A stretch of DNA of 64,000 nucleotides from Saprospiraceae bacterium (lineage in GTDB: Bacteria; Bacteroidota; Bacteroidia; Chitinophagales; Saprospiraceae), in NCBI GenBank assembly GCA_024103005.1, contig JAGFJA010000026.1:1-64000 (forward strand), in the 5' to 3' direction. The notes under the pieces were generated by a model, which made no database searches, had not been told where the DNA came from, and was given only the letters and a program-made list of their open reading frames with translations. How positions within the stretch are numbered: position 1 is the stretch's first letter; each line of letters begins with the position of its first letter. Positions 46,142 to 54,313 of this stretch are shown in pieces. The position numbers were made by a program, and so were the translations under genes.

Positions 46142-47362
46142 TTAAATATTTATTTGATTTGTATTCTGCGATAGATTATCTGATATCATACACACAAAAA
46201 TTTTGTGCTCCAGGATATACTGTCTGTGGTGTATCAGTTGGCTAAGATTGATGCTTCCGATTGTATAACCATATCGGGATGATTGGTATTTTTCTTCTAC
46301 CTTATTCCATTGAAAGTGGGATATATCCGTATCAATATTGTATCTCAGGTATATCTCGACAAGGACATCATCCGTATATTCAAGATCCTTGCACTGAAGA
46401 TATTTTTTAAAAACGTATCGATAGCCACAGGACAAAGCTGAAATATCAGACAATACGGCAGAGCCTGTAGGCAGACTACCGGCTCCCCTGCCCTGCAAAA
46501 ATTGTTCACCCGAAAACAGTCCCTCGACGATGACACCATTGTACTCATGATCCACATTGTACAATTGATTACCTGTGTCAACAAATCGCGGTGCAATAAA
46601 GACCGTAAACCGATTGTGTCCAACACGTTCTATGACGGGCATGAGCTTAATCTTATATCCTTTCTCTGCAGCATATCGACTGTCTTCTTCCTGCAGGGTG
46701 GTGATGCCTAAGTTGAGAATGTCTTCCGGCCGTACGATCTTCCCAAAAGCATGGAGGGTCAATATCACTGCTTTAAATTTTGGGTCAAAACCTTCGACAT
46801 CATTGGTAGGGTCACTCTCGGCAAATCCCAGTTCCTGCGCCTGCTGCAAGGCATTTGAGTAAGAGTAATTGCCATTGACACGGGAGAGTACATAATTGGT
46901 TGTGCCGTTGAAGATACCTGAAACCCTTTTCAAGTCCTCATTGTCAAAGTATTCTTCCAGTGTACGGATGATAGGAATGCTACCACAGGCGGCTGCCTCA
47001 TACAGTAAGGACACATTATAGGATTGTTGCAGCTCAATCAATTCACTGAGATGCTCGGCAAGCATTTTTTTATTGGCAGTGACCACGTGTTTGCCTTTGC
47101 GCATCGCTTCACTCACGATTTCAAATGCTTCGTCTGCATCATCTATCAATTCTACTACCACGGTAATGTCATCCCTGTCGAGGATATTCCGCCGGTCATA
47201 GGAAATGAGCTCCTGAGCCAGATTACGTGACTTGGAGGGATCCTTGACCACGATGGATTCTATACTAGCCTTAAAGCCTGTATTATTGTTGAGCACGTGG
47301 TACAACCCTCTGCCCACGCAGCCAAATCCAAAGAGCCCGATTTTCAAATTACTGACTACCAT
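46142..47362 (-). CDS. hom: Homoserine dehydrogenase
   Basis: 406 residues, NAD(P)-dependent reduction of aspartate semialdehyde to homoserine, the branch point to methionine and threonine. The Rossmann motif GLFGFGCVGRGLYHVL is at the N-terminus. VVTANKKMLAEH and the catalytic-domain signature SGIFNGTTNYVLSRV, AQELGFAESDPTNDVEGFD follow. It has no N-terminal aspartokinase and no standard C-terminal ACT domain; the last 80 residues are not of a recognised domain. Its ATG overlaps the metX stop by one base (TGATG), so the two are translationally coupled. The operon is under a SAM riboswitch. Confidence 0.95.
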   Translation of the reverse strand: MVVSNLKIGLFGFGCVGRGLYHVLNNNTGFKASIESIVVKDPSKSRNLAQELISYDRRNILDRDDITVVVELIDDADEAFEIVSEAMRKGKHVVTANKKMLAEHLSELIELQQSYNVSLLYEAAACGSIPIIRTLEEYFDNEDLKRVSGIFNGTTNYVLSRVNGNYSYSNALQQAQELGFAESDPTNDVEGFDPKFKAVILTLHAFGKIVRPEDILNLGITTLQEEDSRYAAEKGYKIKLMPVIERVGHNRFTVFIAPRFVDTGNQLYNVDHEYNGVIVEGLFSGEQFLQGRGAGSLPTGSAVLSDISALSCGYRYVFKKYLQCKDLEYTDDVLVEIYLRYNIDTDISHFQWNKVEEKYQSSRYGYTIGSINLSQLIHHRQYILEHKIFVCMISDNLSQNTNQINI

Positions 47363-48429
47363 CAGCTAACTAATTCGTATTGTGCATTAAATTTTATATA
47401 TCCGGAAATATTGCTTGTTGACAAAAAATCTGCAATAATCCGGGATATTTGTTTTCCCTCTGTCAGGAATCCATCATGTCCGTATATGGATGCTATTTCA
47501 GCATATTGTCCGTAAGGCATGGCAAACGCAATCTCCTGCTGTTCCAGGCACGGAAAAAGAATGTCTGATGTGATACCGATAACCAGGCAAGGATAGCTAA
47601 CTACTGAATATACTTTCTTAAGGTCATCGCTTCTGCCCCGCCTCACATCATGACCATCCATTGCCTCTGACAGTCGTACATAAGAATAGGCATTGAACCG
47701 GTCTGCGAGCTTCTTTCCCTGATACTGCTGATAGGTGACGGCTGCTGATGGGCCGACAGCATTACGTTGTCTCTGTTGAGTAATGCGATATGCCTCATAC
47801 CCTCTGTAGCTTAACAGTGCAATGCTCCTTGCAGCCTTCAACCCCTCCGCACCGGCATCATTTACCGACAACCCAAATGTACTGTCGGCCTTAATCGCCA
47901 TCCGCTGAGCCTCATTGAAAGCAATGCCCCAGGTAGAGTGACTGGCATTGGTAGCAAGGAGAATTAAATTATCTGTAAGGTCCGGATAACTTAGTGCCCA
48001 CTCCTGGGCTATCTGGCCTCCCTGACTGCCTCCTATCAAAACACTTATCCTTCCGATACCAAGATGTTCCTTTAACACTTGAAGGCAGGCAGCCATATCA
48101 CGTATTGAAACAGCCGGAAAGGTATTGTAGAAGGCGCATCCCGTATCTCTCCTTTCAGTCAGCGGGCCTGTGGTGCCATAACAGGATCCAAGATTGTTGG
48201 CACAAACGATAAAATAACGGGATGGATCAAACAGGTTACCGTCTCCAATCAAGTCCGGCCACCAGGCCGCCACGTCACTATCACCGGTCAAAGCATGACA
48301 AACCCAGATGACGTTATCTCCGGCAGAATTAGGTCTGCCATAAGTATGAAAGCCTATTTGAAGGCCGTCTATAATTTCGCCCGATTCGAGGGCAAATGGT
48401 TCAGTATGATGATAGATCTTCAGTGGCAT
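47362..48429 (-). CDS. metX: Homoserine O-acetyltransferase
   Basis: 355 residues, alpha/beta-hydrolase fold. The nucleophile is Ser135 in IGGSQGGQIAQEWA; the acid is in ITSDILFPCLEQQE and the base in YGHDGFLTE. WVCHALTGDSD near the N-terminus is also typical. It activates homoserine with acetyl-CoA (or succinyl-CoA in some members) as the first committed step of methionine synthesis. The start codon lies 21 bases after the small ORF, and the gene overlaps hom. It is the first recognised enzyme gene downstream of the SAM-I riboswitch. Confidence 0.95.
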   Translation of the reverse strand: MPLKIYHHTEPFALESGEIIDGLQIGFHTYGRPNSAGDNVIWVCHALTGDSDVAAWWPDLIGDGNLFDPSRYFIVCANNLGSCYGTTGPLTERRDTGCAFYNTFPAVSIRDMAACLQVLKEHLGIGRISVLIGGSQGGQIAQEWALSYPDLTDNLILLATNASHSTWGIAFNEAQRMAIKADSTFGLSVNDAGAEGLKAARSIALLSYRGYEAYRITQQRQRNAVGPSAAVTYQQYQGKKLADRFNAYSYVRLSEAMDGHDVRRGRSDDLKKVYSVVSYPCLVIGITSDILFPCLEQQEIAFAMPYGQYAEIASIYGHDGFLTEGKQISRIIADFLSTSNISGYIKFNAQYELVS

Positions 48430-48450
48430 GGCTGGATGTACATAGATTTA

Positions 48451-48690
48451 TTAATATTTCGGAACAAAAATTTCCCGACGTTTTTCGCGTTGCAGTTCAC
48501 TTACCATGTAATGCAGACCCTTGTCCTGTCGCAGAACTTTGCTATGCATCAGGCATTCCAGCTTTTTCAGATGCGGCTGTTCAGGAAAAGAAATCCGTAG
48601 AAATGCCGTTCCATAGTTATCCTTCAAAGGATGAATGCTGTTTAAAACATTAGGTAAATGATTAGAAAGAATTTGGTATGAAACACTCAT
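48451..48690 (-). CDS. Small ORF between the SAM riboswitch and metX, unknown function
   Basis: 79 codons, MSVSYQILSNHLPN... to ...REIFVPKY, charged in its C-terminal half (KLECLMHSKVLRQDKG, SELQREKRRE). It starts 220 bases after the riboswitch and ends 21 bases before metX, the spacing expected of an operon gene. Codon use looks like that of neighbouring genes and the ATG is preceded by an A/T-rich stretch, as usual in Bacteroidota. No known family or methionine-rich leader-peptide composition is seen. Plus-strand ORFs across the same DNA are shadows. It may be a real small protein or part of a long leader. Confidence 0.5.
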   Translation of the reverse strand: MSVSYQILSNHLPNVLNSIHPLKDNYGTAFLRISFPEQPHLKKLECLMHSKVLRQDKGLHYMVSELQREKRREIFVPKY

Positions 48691-48911
48691 AGCTAAAAAT
48701 TTTATGGTGAAAAATCAATAAATAAAGTGAGGCAAATGGGTCAGCCCCAAACCTCAATCCATTATATTAAGAAATTTAAAATGGAGTTAAATCAGCAGCA
48801 ACAACAGAAGTCGCGCATATAACAGGAAGACCGGCTTTTCAGAAAAGAGCCGAAAATCGATAAAAATTCGTTTTTAAGAATTGAATTTGCGTGTAACATT
48901 TTTCAAATTTT

Positions 48912-49040
48912 TAATTTATTATTCTCCGTAAAATCAGGAGTAGGATTTGGCACCTGTTTTCCAATTTCGTTTAACCGAAACTTCTAGTTGGTTGCCAGTG
49001 GGTCATAGAGCCTATTCTCTCGCCACTTCTCAATAAATTA
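48912..49040 (-). promoter_or_regulatory. SAM-I (S-box) riboswitch of the methionine operon
   Basis: On the minus strand the P1 stem pairs TAATTTATT (49040-49032) with AATAAATTA (48920-48912), nine perfect base pairs. Between them come the conserved S-box blocks GAGAAGTGGCGAGAG, CTATGACCCACTGGCAACC, the P3 arm AAGTTTCGGTTAAACGAAATT, AGGTGCCAAATCCTAC and the P4 hairpin CTCCTGATTTTACGGAG. The order, spacing and invariant bases are those of the SAM-binding aptamer. The RNA starts just upstream at a consensus promoter. No clear intrinsic terminator with a U run was found between it and the first start codon, so the expression platform is unresolved. Confidence 0.93.
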
Positions 49041-49070
49041 ATACACACAAAGAGTGGGTAATAATTTGTG

Positions 49071-49100
49071 CAAAGTTATATTGCTTTTTTAAAATGCAAA
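49071..49100 (-). promoter_or_regulatory. Promoter of the SAM-riboswitch methionine operon
   Basis: Minus-strand TTTG (49100-49097), 18-base spacer, then TAACTTTG (49078-49071). Transcription would begin about 25 bases before the riboswitch P1 stem, as expected for an S-box leader. Confidence 0.8.
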
Positions 49101-49316
49101 AAAATCAATCCGAAAATATCAGAAAAATTTAAATTTTAACATTTTTAACGTTATACTTTATCGCTCATTAACGCCATAAATAAAGGCTTTCACCGAATAT
49201 CACCGCATTCGGTCTTAATTAATTTTTAACTTTTGCGAAAAATAAATTTATCCGTGAAATCATAAAACCGGATATCTTATGCGTATAATATACATTTCAG
49301 CATACCGAATTCTGAC

Positions 49317-49766
49317 TTATTTCTTTTTCAGGATATAATGATCTGCCAAAGATCCGGTGACACGTTTACCATCCATGTCCAGAGCAAAAAGCTTATTTTC
49401 GCCTACCTGATACATAAACTTTTCGCCGCCGGCGAATAGGGTAATGATTAAACCATCGGCATTCCACTCAAATTTACCTTTTTCGTCAAAACGATCTTTC
49501 TTGCCGTTTTTAAGATATGCCATTGTCCTGTTGTAGGTCATATCTTCATTGAGCGTAATGGTAGTCTCAATGCCTTCGCAGTCAGCACAAGGCAGCAATC
49601 CTTCGTATGTTCCTTTCCAATCAATCGAATTATGGCTGTTGTGACCATCTGAAATCGCTTTGTCATGGTCGGCCTCATTGGATTTATTAGTTGTATTTTT
49701 GCTACTGTTACATGCCAAAAAGACAAGGCATACAGAAAAAAGAACAAATGCAATCTTTCTTTTCAT
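49317..49766 (-). CDS. NlpE-like copper-resistance/envelope-stress lipoprotein
   Basis: 149 residues, lipoprotein signal with Cys19 after the lipobox (VFLAC). A His-rich linker (DHDKAISDGHNSHNS) precedes the NlpE N-terminal barrel, which starts WKGTYEGLLPCADCEGIETT; Cys60 and Cys63 form the CxxC typical of the family. The rest (LNEDMTYNRTMAYL ... FEWNADGLIITL) fits the same fold. E. coli NlpE signals envelope stress through Cpx and contributes to copper tolerance; Bacteroidota relatives are less well defined. There is no Cpx system here. It is a single gene between the riboswitch promoter and the thiolase. Confidence 0.88.
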   Translation of the reverse strand: MKRKIAFVLFSVCLVFLACNSSKNTTNKSNEADHDKAISDGHNSHNSIDWKGTYEGLLPCADCEGIETTITLNEDMTYNRTMAYLKNGKKDRFDEKGKFEWNADGLIITLFAGGEKFMYQVGENKLFALDMDGKRVTGSLADHYILKKK

Positions 49767-49862
49767 AACTTTATTTAATTATAATTTATCACCATCAGAA
49801 CGGTGAAATCAATCATTTATTTTCCCGAACAGGTCTGCTTAAAATATATTTTTACCTGACTT

Positions 49863-51041
49863 TTATAAGGCTTCTATCACCATGGAGCTTGCGCCGCCTC
49901 CGCCATTGCATATCGCTGCCAGTCCGTATTTACCGCCTTCCTGACGCAATACCGAGGTCAGTGTAACCAGGATACGGCTTCCGGAAGAGCCCAGCGGGTG
50001 ACCCAATGAAACACCGCCACCATAAACGTTCAGTTTCTCGTAAGGTATGTTGAATGACTTTGCAAAGGTCATGGCGACTACTGCAAAGGCCTCATTGACC
50101 TCAAAGAAGTCAATCTGATCTACTGTCAGTCCGGCACGTCTCAAAGCAATCGGAGCGGCTTCAACCGGAGCAGTGGTAAACCATTCAGGATCGTGTTCTG
50201 CATCCGCAAAAGAGACGATGCGTGCCAATGGTGTAAGTCCCAGCTCCTTCACCTTCTCACCGGAGGCAAGGATAAGAGTGGAAGCACCGTCGTTAATGGT
50301 ACTCGCATTGGCAGCCGTCACCGTACCATTGGGTGTAAATGCGGGGCGAAGTGAAGGGATCTTGTCGAAAAACACATTTTTAAATTCTTCATCTTCCGCA
50401 AAGATGACGGGTTCACCCTTTCGTTGCGGAATAGAAATCGCACCAATTTCTGACTTAAACTTTCCATTGAGCGTCGCTTCTGCTGACCTTTTATAGGATT
50501 GAATGGCAAATGCATCCTGATCTTCCCTTGAAAACCCATATTTTTCGGCAGTCGCATCAGCATATACGCCCATAGCTTTATGTCCGTAAACGTCTTCGAG
50601 ACCGTCTTTCTGAAGTCCGTCAATTACCTGAGCATTACCGTATTTATTGCCCCACCGCATATTGGGAAGATAGAAAGGTATATTGGACATAGACTCCATA
50701 CCGCCTGCAACTACCAGATCATTCTGTCCGAGCATAATCGACTGCGCGGCAAACATAACGGACTTCATACCGCTGGCGCAAACCTTATTAACTGTTGTGG
50801 TAATAACATTTTTATTCAACCCTGCCTTGATGGCTGCCTGACGAGCAGGAGCCTGACCGAGGTTGGCCTGTACGACATTACCATAGAATACTTCCTGTAT
50901 CTTATCCGGGTCCAAACCAATCTTTGTGTAGGCATCTTTAATAGAAGCTGCACCCAGGTCAGTCGCTGAAAATCCGGATAAGGAACCGCCAAAACTGCCG
51001 ATAGCAGTGCGTGAGACAGAAACAATATATACTTCTTTCAT
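49863..51041 (-). CDS. Acetyl-CoA C-acetyltransferase (thiolase)
   Basis: 392 residues, the usual thiolase length. The acyl-enzyme cysteine is Cys88 in VNKVCASGMKSV. The other catalytic residues are in GGGVSLGHPLGSSG (His) and ICNGGGGASSMVIE (Cys) near the C-terminus. The loop GGMESMSNIPFYL is typical of the biosynthetic, degradative short-chain class that joins or splits acetoacetyl-CoA. It may serve ketone-body, polyhydroxybutyrate or fatty-acid metabolism. No PHB genes are adjacent, but the operon at 56-64 kb also works with CoA thioesters. Confidence 0.95.
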   Translation of the reverse strand: MKEVYIVSVSRTAIGSFGGSLSGFSATDLGAASIKDAYTKIGLDPDKIQEVFYGNVVQANLGQAPARQAAIKAGLNKNVITTTVNKVCASGMKSVMFAAQSIMLGQNDLVVAGGMESMSNIPFYLPNMRWGNKYGNAQVIDGLQKDGLEDVYGHKAMGVYADATAEKYGFSREDQDAFAIQSYKRSAEATLNGKFKSEIGAISIPQRKGEPVIFAEDEEFKNVFFDKIPSLRPAFTPNGTVTAANASTINDGASTLILASGEKVKELGLTPLARIVSFADAEHDPEWFTTAPVEAAPIALRRAGLTVDQIDFFEVNEAFAVVAMTFAKSFNIPYEKLNVYGGGVSLGHPLGSSGSRILVTLTSVLRQEGGKYGLAAICNGGGGASSMVIEAL

Positions 51042-51076
51042 AAAATTATTGCATAAATTTCTGGTAAATCAAGGCG

Positions 51077-51084
51077 CAAAAATA
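51077..51084 (-). promoter_or_regulatory. -7 element of the thiolase gene
   Basis: TATTTTTG followed by CGCC on the minus strand, 35 bases before the ATG; the -33 is weak (TTG about 15 bases upstream). Confidence 0.45.
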
Positions 51085-51299
51085 GGCTTTTAAGCATTAC
51101 AATCTTTTAAAATTCTTAAAAAAAATACACCTTATAAATAAATCCCGTACAATTTAAATTTAAAAATGATCAATTTGTTTAAAAATTTAATAAAAATTAT
51201 AATATGATTCTGCCATAAGTTCTCTTAAATGCCGATGTTTAATAATATTTTATTATGAATTTAATCCTGACATTAAATATTAATTCTCAATAATGTTTG

Positions 51300-51307
51300 T
51301 ACTTTTG
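51300..51307 (+). promoter_or_regulatory. -7 element of the M14 carboxypeptidase gene
   Basis: TACTTTTG followed by CG, 20 bases before the ATG. No clear -33 TTG at the standard spacing. Confidence 0.5.
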
Positions 51308-51327
51308 CGTCAAGTTTTACCTTTGAT

Positions 51328-53727
51328 ATGATTATAATCCGTAATATCTTCACCACTTGTGTCATACTTTTGTTTACTTTTTCCAGCCTCTCACTTTTTG
51401 GACAAAATGGTGATCAGACCATTTATCAAAAAGTAAAGATTCATTTAAACGGTCGTGGCTTAAAACCACTTGCAGCCTTAGGTATTGAGGTAGAACACGG
51501 ATATCGCCGAAGTGAAGACGTTCTTGTTAATTTTTATACTACTGACGAAGTAAAACAAATCAAAGAAGCAGGGTTTAAAGTAGATATCCTCCAGCAGGAT
51601 GCCATCGCCCACTACCTGGAAGAAAGTAAAAAAGTCAAACCTGTCGATCTTCAGCTCGCTGCCCGTAACGCCAAGTGTCAGCCATCAGGCCGAACATATG
51701 ATGTGCCCGGTAACTTTAAGTACGGGTCCATGGGATCCTACCTGACATTCGACGAAATCGTCAGCGAACTGGACCTGATGCACGAGAAATATCCCAATCT
51801 GATCACCGCCAAACAATACAACTCAACCATCATCACCAAGGGAGGAAACAGAGTGTATTACGTAAAGATATCCGACTTCCCCAATGAAGATGAAGGTGAA
51901 TATGAAAATCAAATCCTCTTCACTGCCCTGCATCATTCGCGTGAACCAATGAGTATGATGCAGATGATGTACTTCATGTGGTACATCCTTGAAAAGTACG
52001 ACACTGATCCAGAAATAAAATATCTCGTCAGTAAAACTGAATTATTTTTTGTACCATGCGTCAACCCGGATGGTTATATCTATAATGAAATGACCCATCC
52101 TTCAGGCGGAGGACTATGGCGTAAAAACCGAAACAACTCCAATGGCGCCGGCGGAGTTGACCTAAACAGGAATTACAGCGTGGGATTTGCTTATGACAAT
52201 AATGGTTCCTCTCCGCTCAAAGCATCTGACACCTATCGTGGCCCCTATGAATTTTCTGAGGCAGAAACCAAGGCAATGCACCTTCTCAGACTAAATCATC
52301 AGTTTAAAATAGCCATCAATTATCACTCCTATGCCAATATGATGATCTATCCGTGGGGTTATCTGGAACATAATACCGCCGATAGCCTTACCTATAATTA
52401 CTATGCTCAGGACCTTACCAAATATTCTGATTATAGATATGGATTAAACAATGAAACACTCGGCTACCCGATTAATGGTACGGCAGATGACTATCTTTAT
52501 GATAATGGGATCTATGCCTTTACCTTTGAATGTGGCGGTGCCGAACTGACGGATGAAGAAAGTTTCTGGCCACTTAAAAATAAAATCCAACCTATATGTG
52601 CCCAGATGCTGTATCAGAATATTCAGGCACTCTGGCTTGTAAACAATGTTTTACAGTTTCAGTTGACCAGTGACAATATTGTCCGTCCGGGTAATAATGC
52701 TGTAAAAATCATGGTAACTCGCACAGGCCTGGAAAGTACACCAACCACAGTTAGTATCAGACCAATCACTCCCAATGTAACCAATTTCAATAAAGATTTT
52801 ACCATTGATCTCATTCACCTTGGAAAGACAGAACTTAGTATTCCGTTTTCTATATTTACAAATGAAAACGGCATCGTTAAATTTGAGATAAATTCATTCT
52901 ATGGAAGTTATCTGAAAAAAGACACTATATCCTTAAAAGTACTCAAATACCAGGAAAGATTTGAAAACGGAGGTGATGACCTATCTGTATTTGTAAAACA
53001 AAACTTTGGAGAAAACTGGACGCTGGACCAGTCAGATTATTACGATACCTTCAGTTCAATAGCTCTTACCGATGCGCCTTCTTATGACAAGGCAGAGAAT
53101 AAAATCCTTGAACTTAAACACCCCGTGTATATTCCTGTAGAAGACTCCCTTGCCTATCTGACCTTCTTTGCCAAGTGGAATATAGAGAAAAATATAGACC
53201 ATCTCAAAGTGTATGTCTCCTATGATGGCATTTACTGGGAGCCGATGTGCGGCAATTTCTCTCAGAGAGGAAACATTGATCAGGGTGAAGAAGAACCGGT
53301 ACTGGATGGCTTTCAGCCTGACTGGGTGCAGACAACATATAACATTTCAGATTATATCGGCCAGAATGTATATTTCAAATTGGTATTCCGGTCTGATGCC
53401 AAGGTTAACAAAGAAGGCATTAAGGTGGACAAGATACGAATACTTACCGTACCGCGAGAGAAGCTCAGCAGCATTGAGAGCCCTGAATCTGCTGTGTGTG
53501 TAAGCCCCAATCCGGCATCCGATATCCTTTATATTAAAATGAATTCTGCTGCTCAGGGAAAATTCCGTATGCTGGATAATCAAGGAAAGGTTGTCAAAAC
53601 AATGGATTTGATGACCTCTATTTCAACCCTGGATGTATCCGCATTGCCTCCCGGAATATACATATATCAACTAATTGAGGGCAAGAGTACGATCCCACAG
53701 ACAGGCAAAATCGTCATAGTAAGATAA
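51328..53727 (+). CDS. Secreted M14 zinc carboxypeptidase with T9SS sorting domain
   Basis: 799 residues: signal peptide (about 1-26), an N-terminal region of about 110 residues, a carboxypeptidase A/T-like domain (about 125-440), beta-sandwich modules (about 445-715, the last of jelly-roll, MAM-like form) and a type A T9SS domain (about 723-799, start VCVSPNPASD). The zinc ligands are His203 and Glu206 (HHSREP) and His333 (INYHSYA), and the general base is Glu401 (FTFECGG). The intact site points to an active extracellular exopeptidase that releases C-terminal amino acids. It would complement the two T9SS subtilases in outside protein digestion. Confidence 0.95.
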   Translation: MIIIRNIFTTCVILLFTFSSLSLFGQNGDQTIYQKVKIHLNGRGLKPLAALGIEVEHGYRRSEDVLVNFYTTDEVKQIKEAGFKVDILQQDAIAHYLEESKKVKPVDLQLAARNAKCQPSGRTYDVPGNFKYGSMGSYLTFDEIVSELDLMHEKYPNLITAKQYNSTIITKGGNRVYYVKISDFPNEDEGEYENQILFTALHHSREPMSMMQMMYFMWYILEKYDTDPEIKYLVSKTELFFVPCVNPDGYIYNEMTHPSGGGLWRKNRNNSNGAGGVDLNRNYSVGFAYDNNGSSPLKASDTYRGPYEFSEAETKAMHLLRLNHQFKIAINYHSYANMMIYPWGYLEHNTADSLTYNYYAQDLTKYSDYRYGLNNETLGYPINGTADDYLYDNGIYAFTFECGGAELTDEESFWPLKNKIQPICAQMLYQNIQALWLVNNVLQFQLTSDNIVRPGNNAVKIMVTRTGLESTPTTVSIRPITPNVTNFNKDFTIDLIHLGKTELSIPFSIFTNENGIVKFEINSFYGSYLKKDTISLKVLKYQERFENGGDDLSVFVKQNFGENWTLDQSDYYDTFSSIALTDAPSYDKAENKILELKHPVYIPVEDSLAYLTFFAKWNIEKNIDHLKVYVSYDGIYWEPMCGNFSQRGNIDQGEEEPVLDGFQPDWVQTTYNISDYIGQNVYFKLVFRSDAKVNKEGIKVDKIRILTVPREKLSSIESPESAVCVSPNPASDILYIKMNSAAQGKFRMLDNQGKVVKTMDLMTSISTLDVSALPPGIYIYQLIEGKSTIPQTGKIVIVR

Positions 53728-53742
53728 ATTTATTAGATTAGC

Positions 53743-53772
53743 TTGGTTTTTACCAAAATAGTCGTATCTTTG
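53743..53772 (+). promoter_or_regulatory. Complete Bacteroidota promoter for tRNA-fMet
   Basis: TTG at 53743-53745, exactly 19 bases, then TATCTTTG at 53765-53772, 17 bases before the tRNA. This is a textbook match to the phylum consensus. Confidence 0.85.
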
Positions 53773-53789
53773 CATCTCATAAAAAATAC

Positions 53790-53865
53790 CGCGGAGTGGA
53801 GCAGTTGGTAGCTCGTCGGGCTCATAACCCGAAGGCCGTAGGTTCGAGTCCTACCTCCGCTACCA
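53790..53865 (+). tRNA. Initiator tRNA-fMet (CAT)
   Basis: A 76-base cloverleaf including an encoded 3' CCA. The anticodon CAT sits in the stem CGGGCTCATAACCCG with the three G-C pairs that mark initiator tRNAs. Position 1 is C opposite a U at position 72, i.e. unpaired, another initiator feature (the partner is A in E. coli). The D arm is GAGCAGTTGGTAGCTC and the T arm GTAGGTTCGAGTCCTAC. It has its own promoter and terminator, so it is a stand-alone transcription unit. Confidence 0.97.
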
Positions 53866-53870
53866 GACTA

Positions 53871-53907
53871 AAAAGAGGCTTTTCAATACTGAACAGCCTC
53901 TTTTTTA
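53871..53907 (+). terminator. Rho-independent terminator of the tRNA-fMet unit
   Basis: AAAAGAGGCT (53871-53880) pairs with AGCCTCTTTT (53895-53904), and the T run (53901-53906) follows directly. Confidence 0.9.
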
Positions 53908-53910
53908 TTT

Positions 53911-54313
53911 ATGTTACCCTTTTTAGTTGTATTTAAGCCAAATCCCTTTCCCGATTCAGAGGATAAGGTTGTGGATTTAAGAAAATTAGTCGCAGGAAGA
54001 ACGGGTTCACAGGTGACAGTTATCCGAGTTGCTTAGCGTCTTATCGTTAAGTTTAAAGGAAAGCTCAAAAGCTGCCGACCATTATATGCTGGTCAGTAAA
54101 TCATCATTCAGGGCGATGCTTATCTGCACCTTCTTCAGCCCTGCCATATAAAGCCTTAACAGATATGCATCATCGGTCTCACAGTTATTAACTGATTGTT
54201 CCCTAAATATCCTCAAACATGAATATAATTAAAACCTGAATCATTTTAAGCACAATGGTTAATTCATCAAAACGCTAACTTCATTCTCTTTTTTTACATA
54301 CATTTGGCACGCA
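53911..54313. other. Spacer after tRNA-fMet with two short protein-like ORFs
   Basis: On the plus strand 53911-54036 encodes 41 residues, including VVDLRKLVAGRTGSQVTVI, which has the look of the end of a PDZ domain. On the minus strand 54082-54216 encodes 44 residues from a TTG, including ETDDAYLLRLYMAGLKKVQI. Neither has a promoter. They could be degraded gene pieces or tiny genes. The rest holds the DUF5672 promoter. Confidence 0.3.
54299..54306 (+). promoter_or_regulatory. -7 element of the DUF5672 gene
   Basis: TACATTTG fits TAnnTTTG and ends only 7 bases before the ATG at 54314, so the transcript may be nearly leaderless. The -33 is not clear. Confidence 0.45.
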
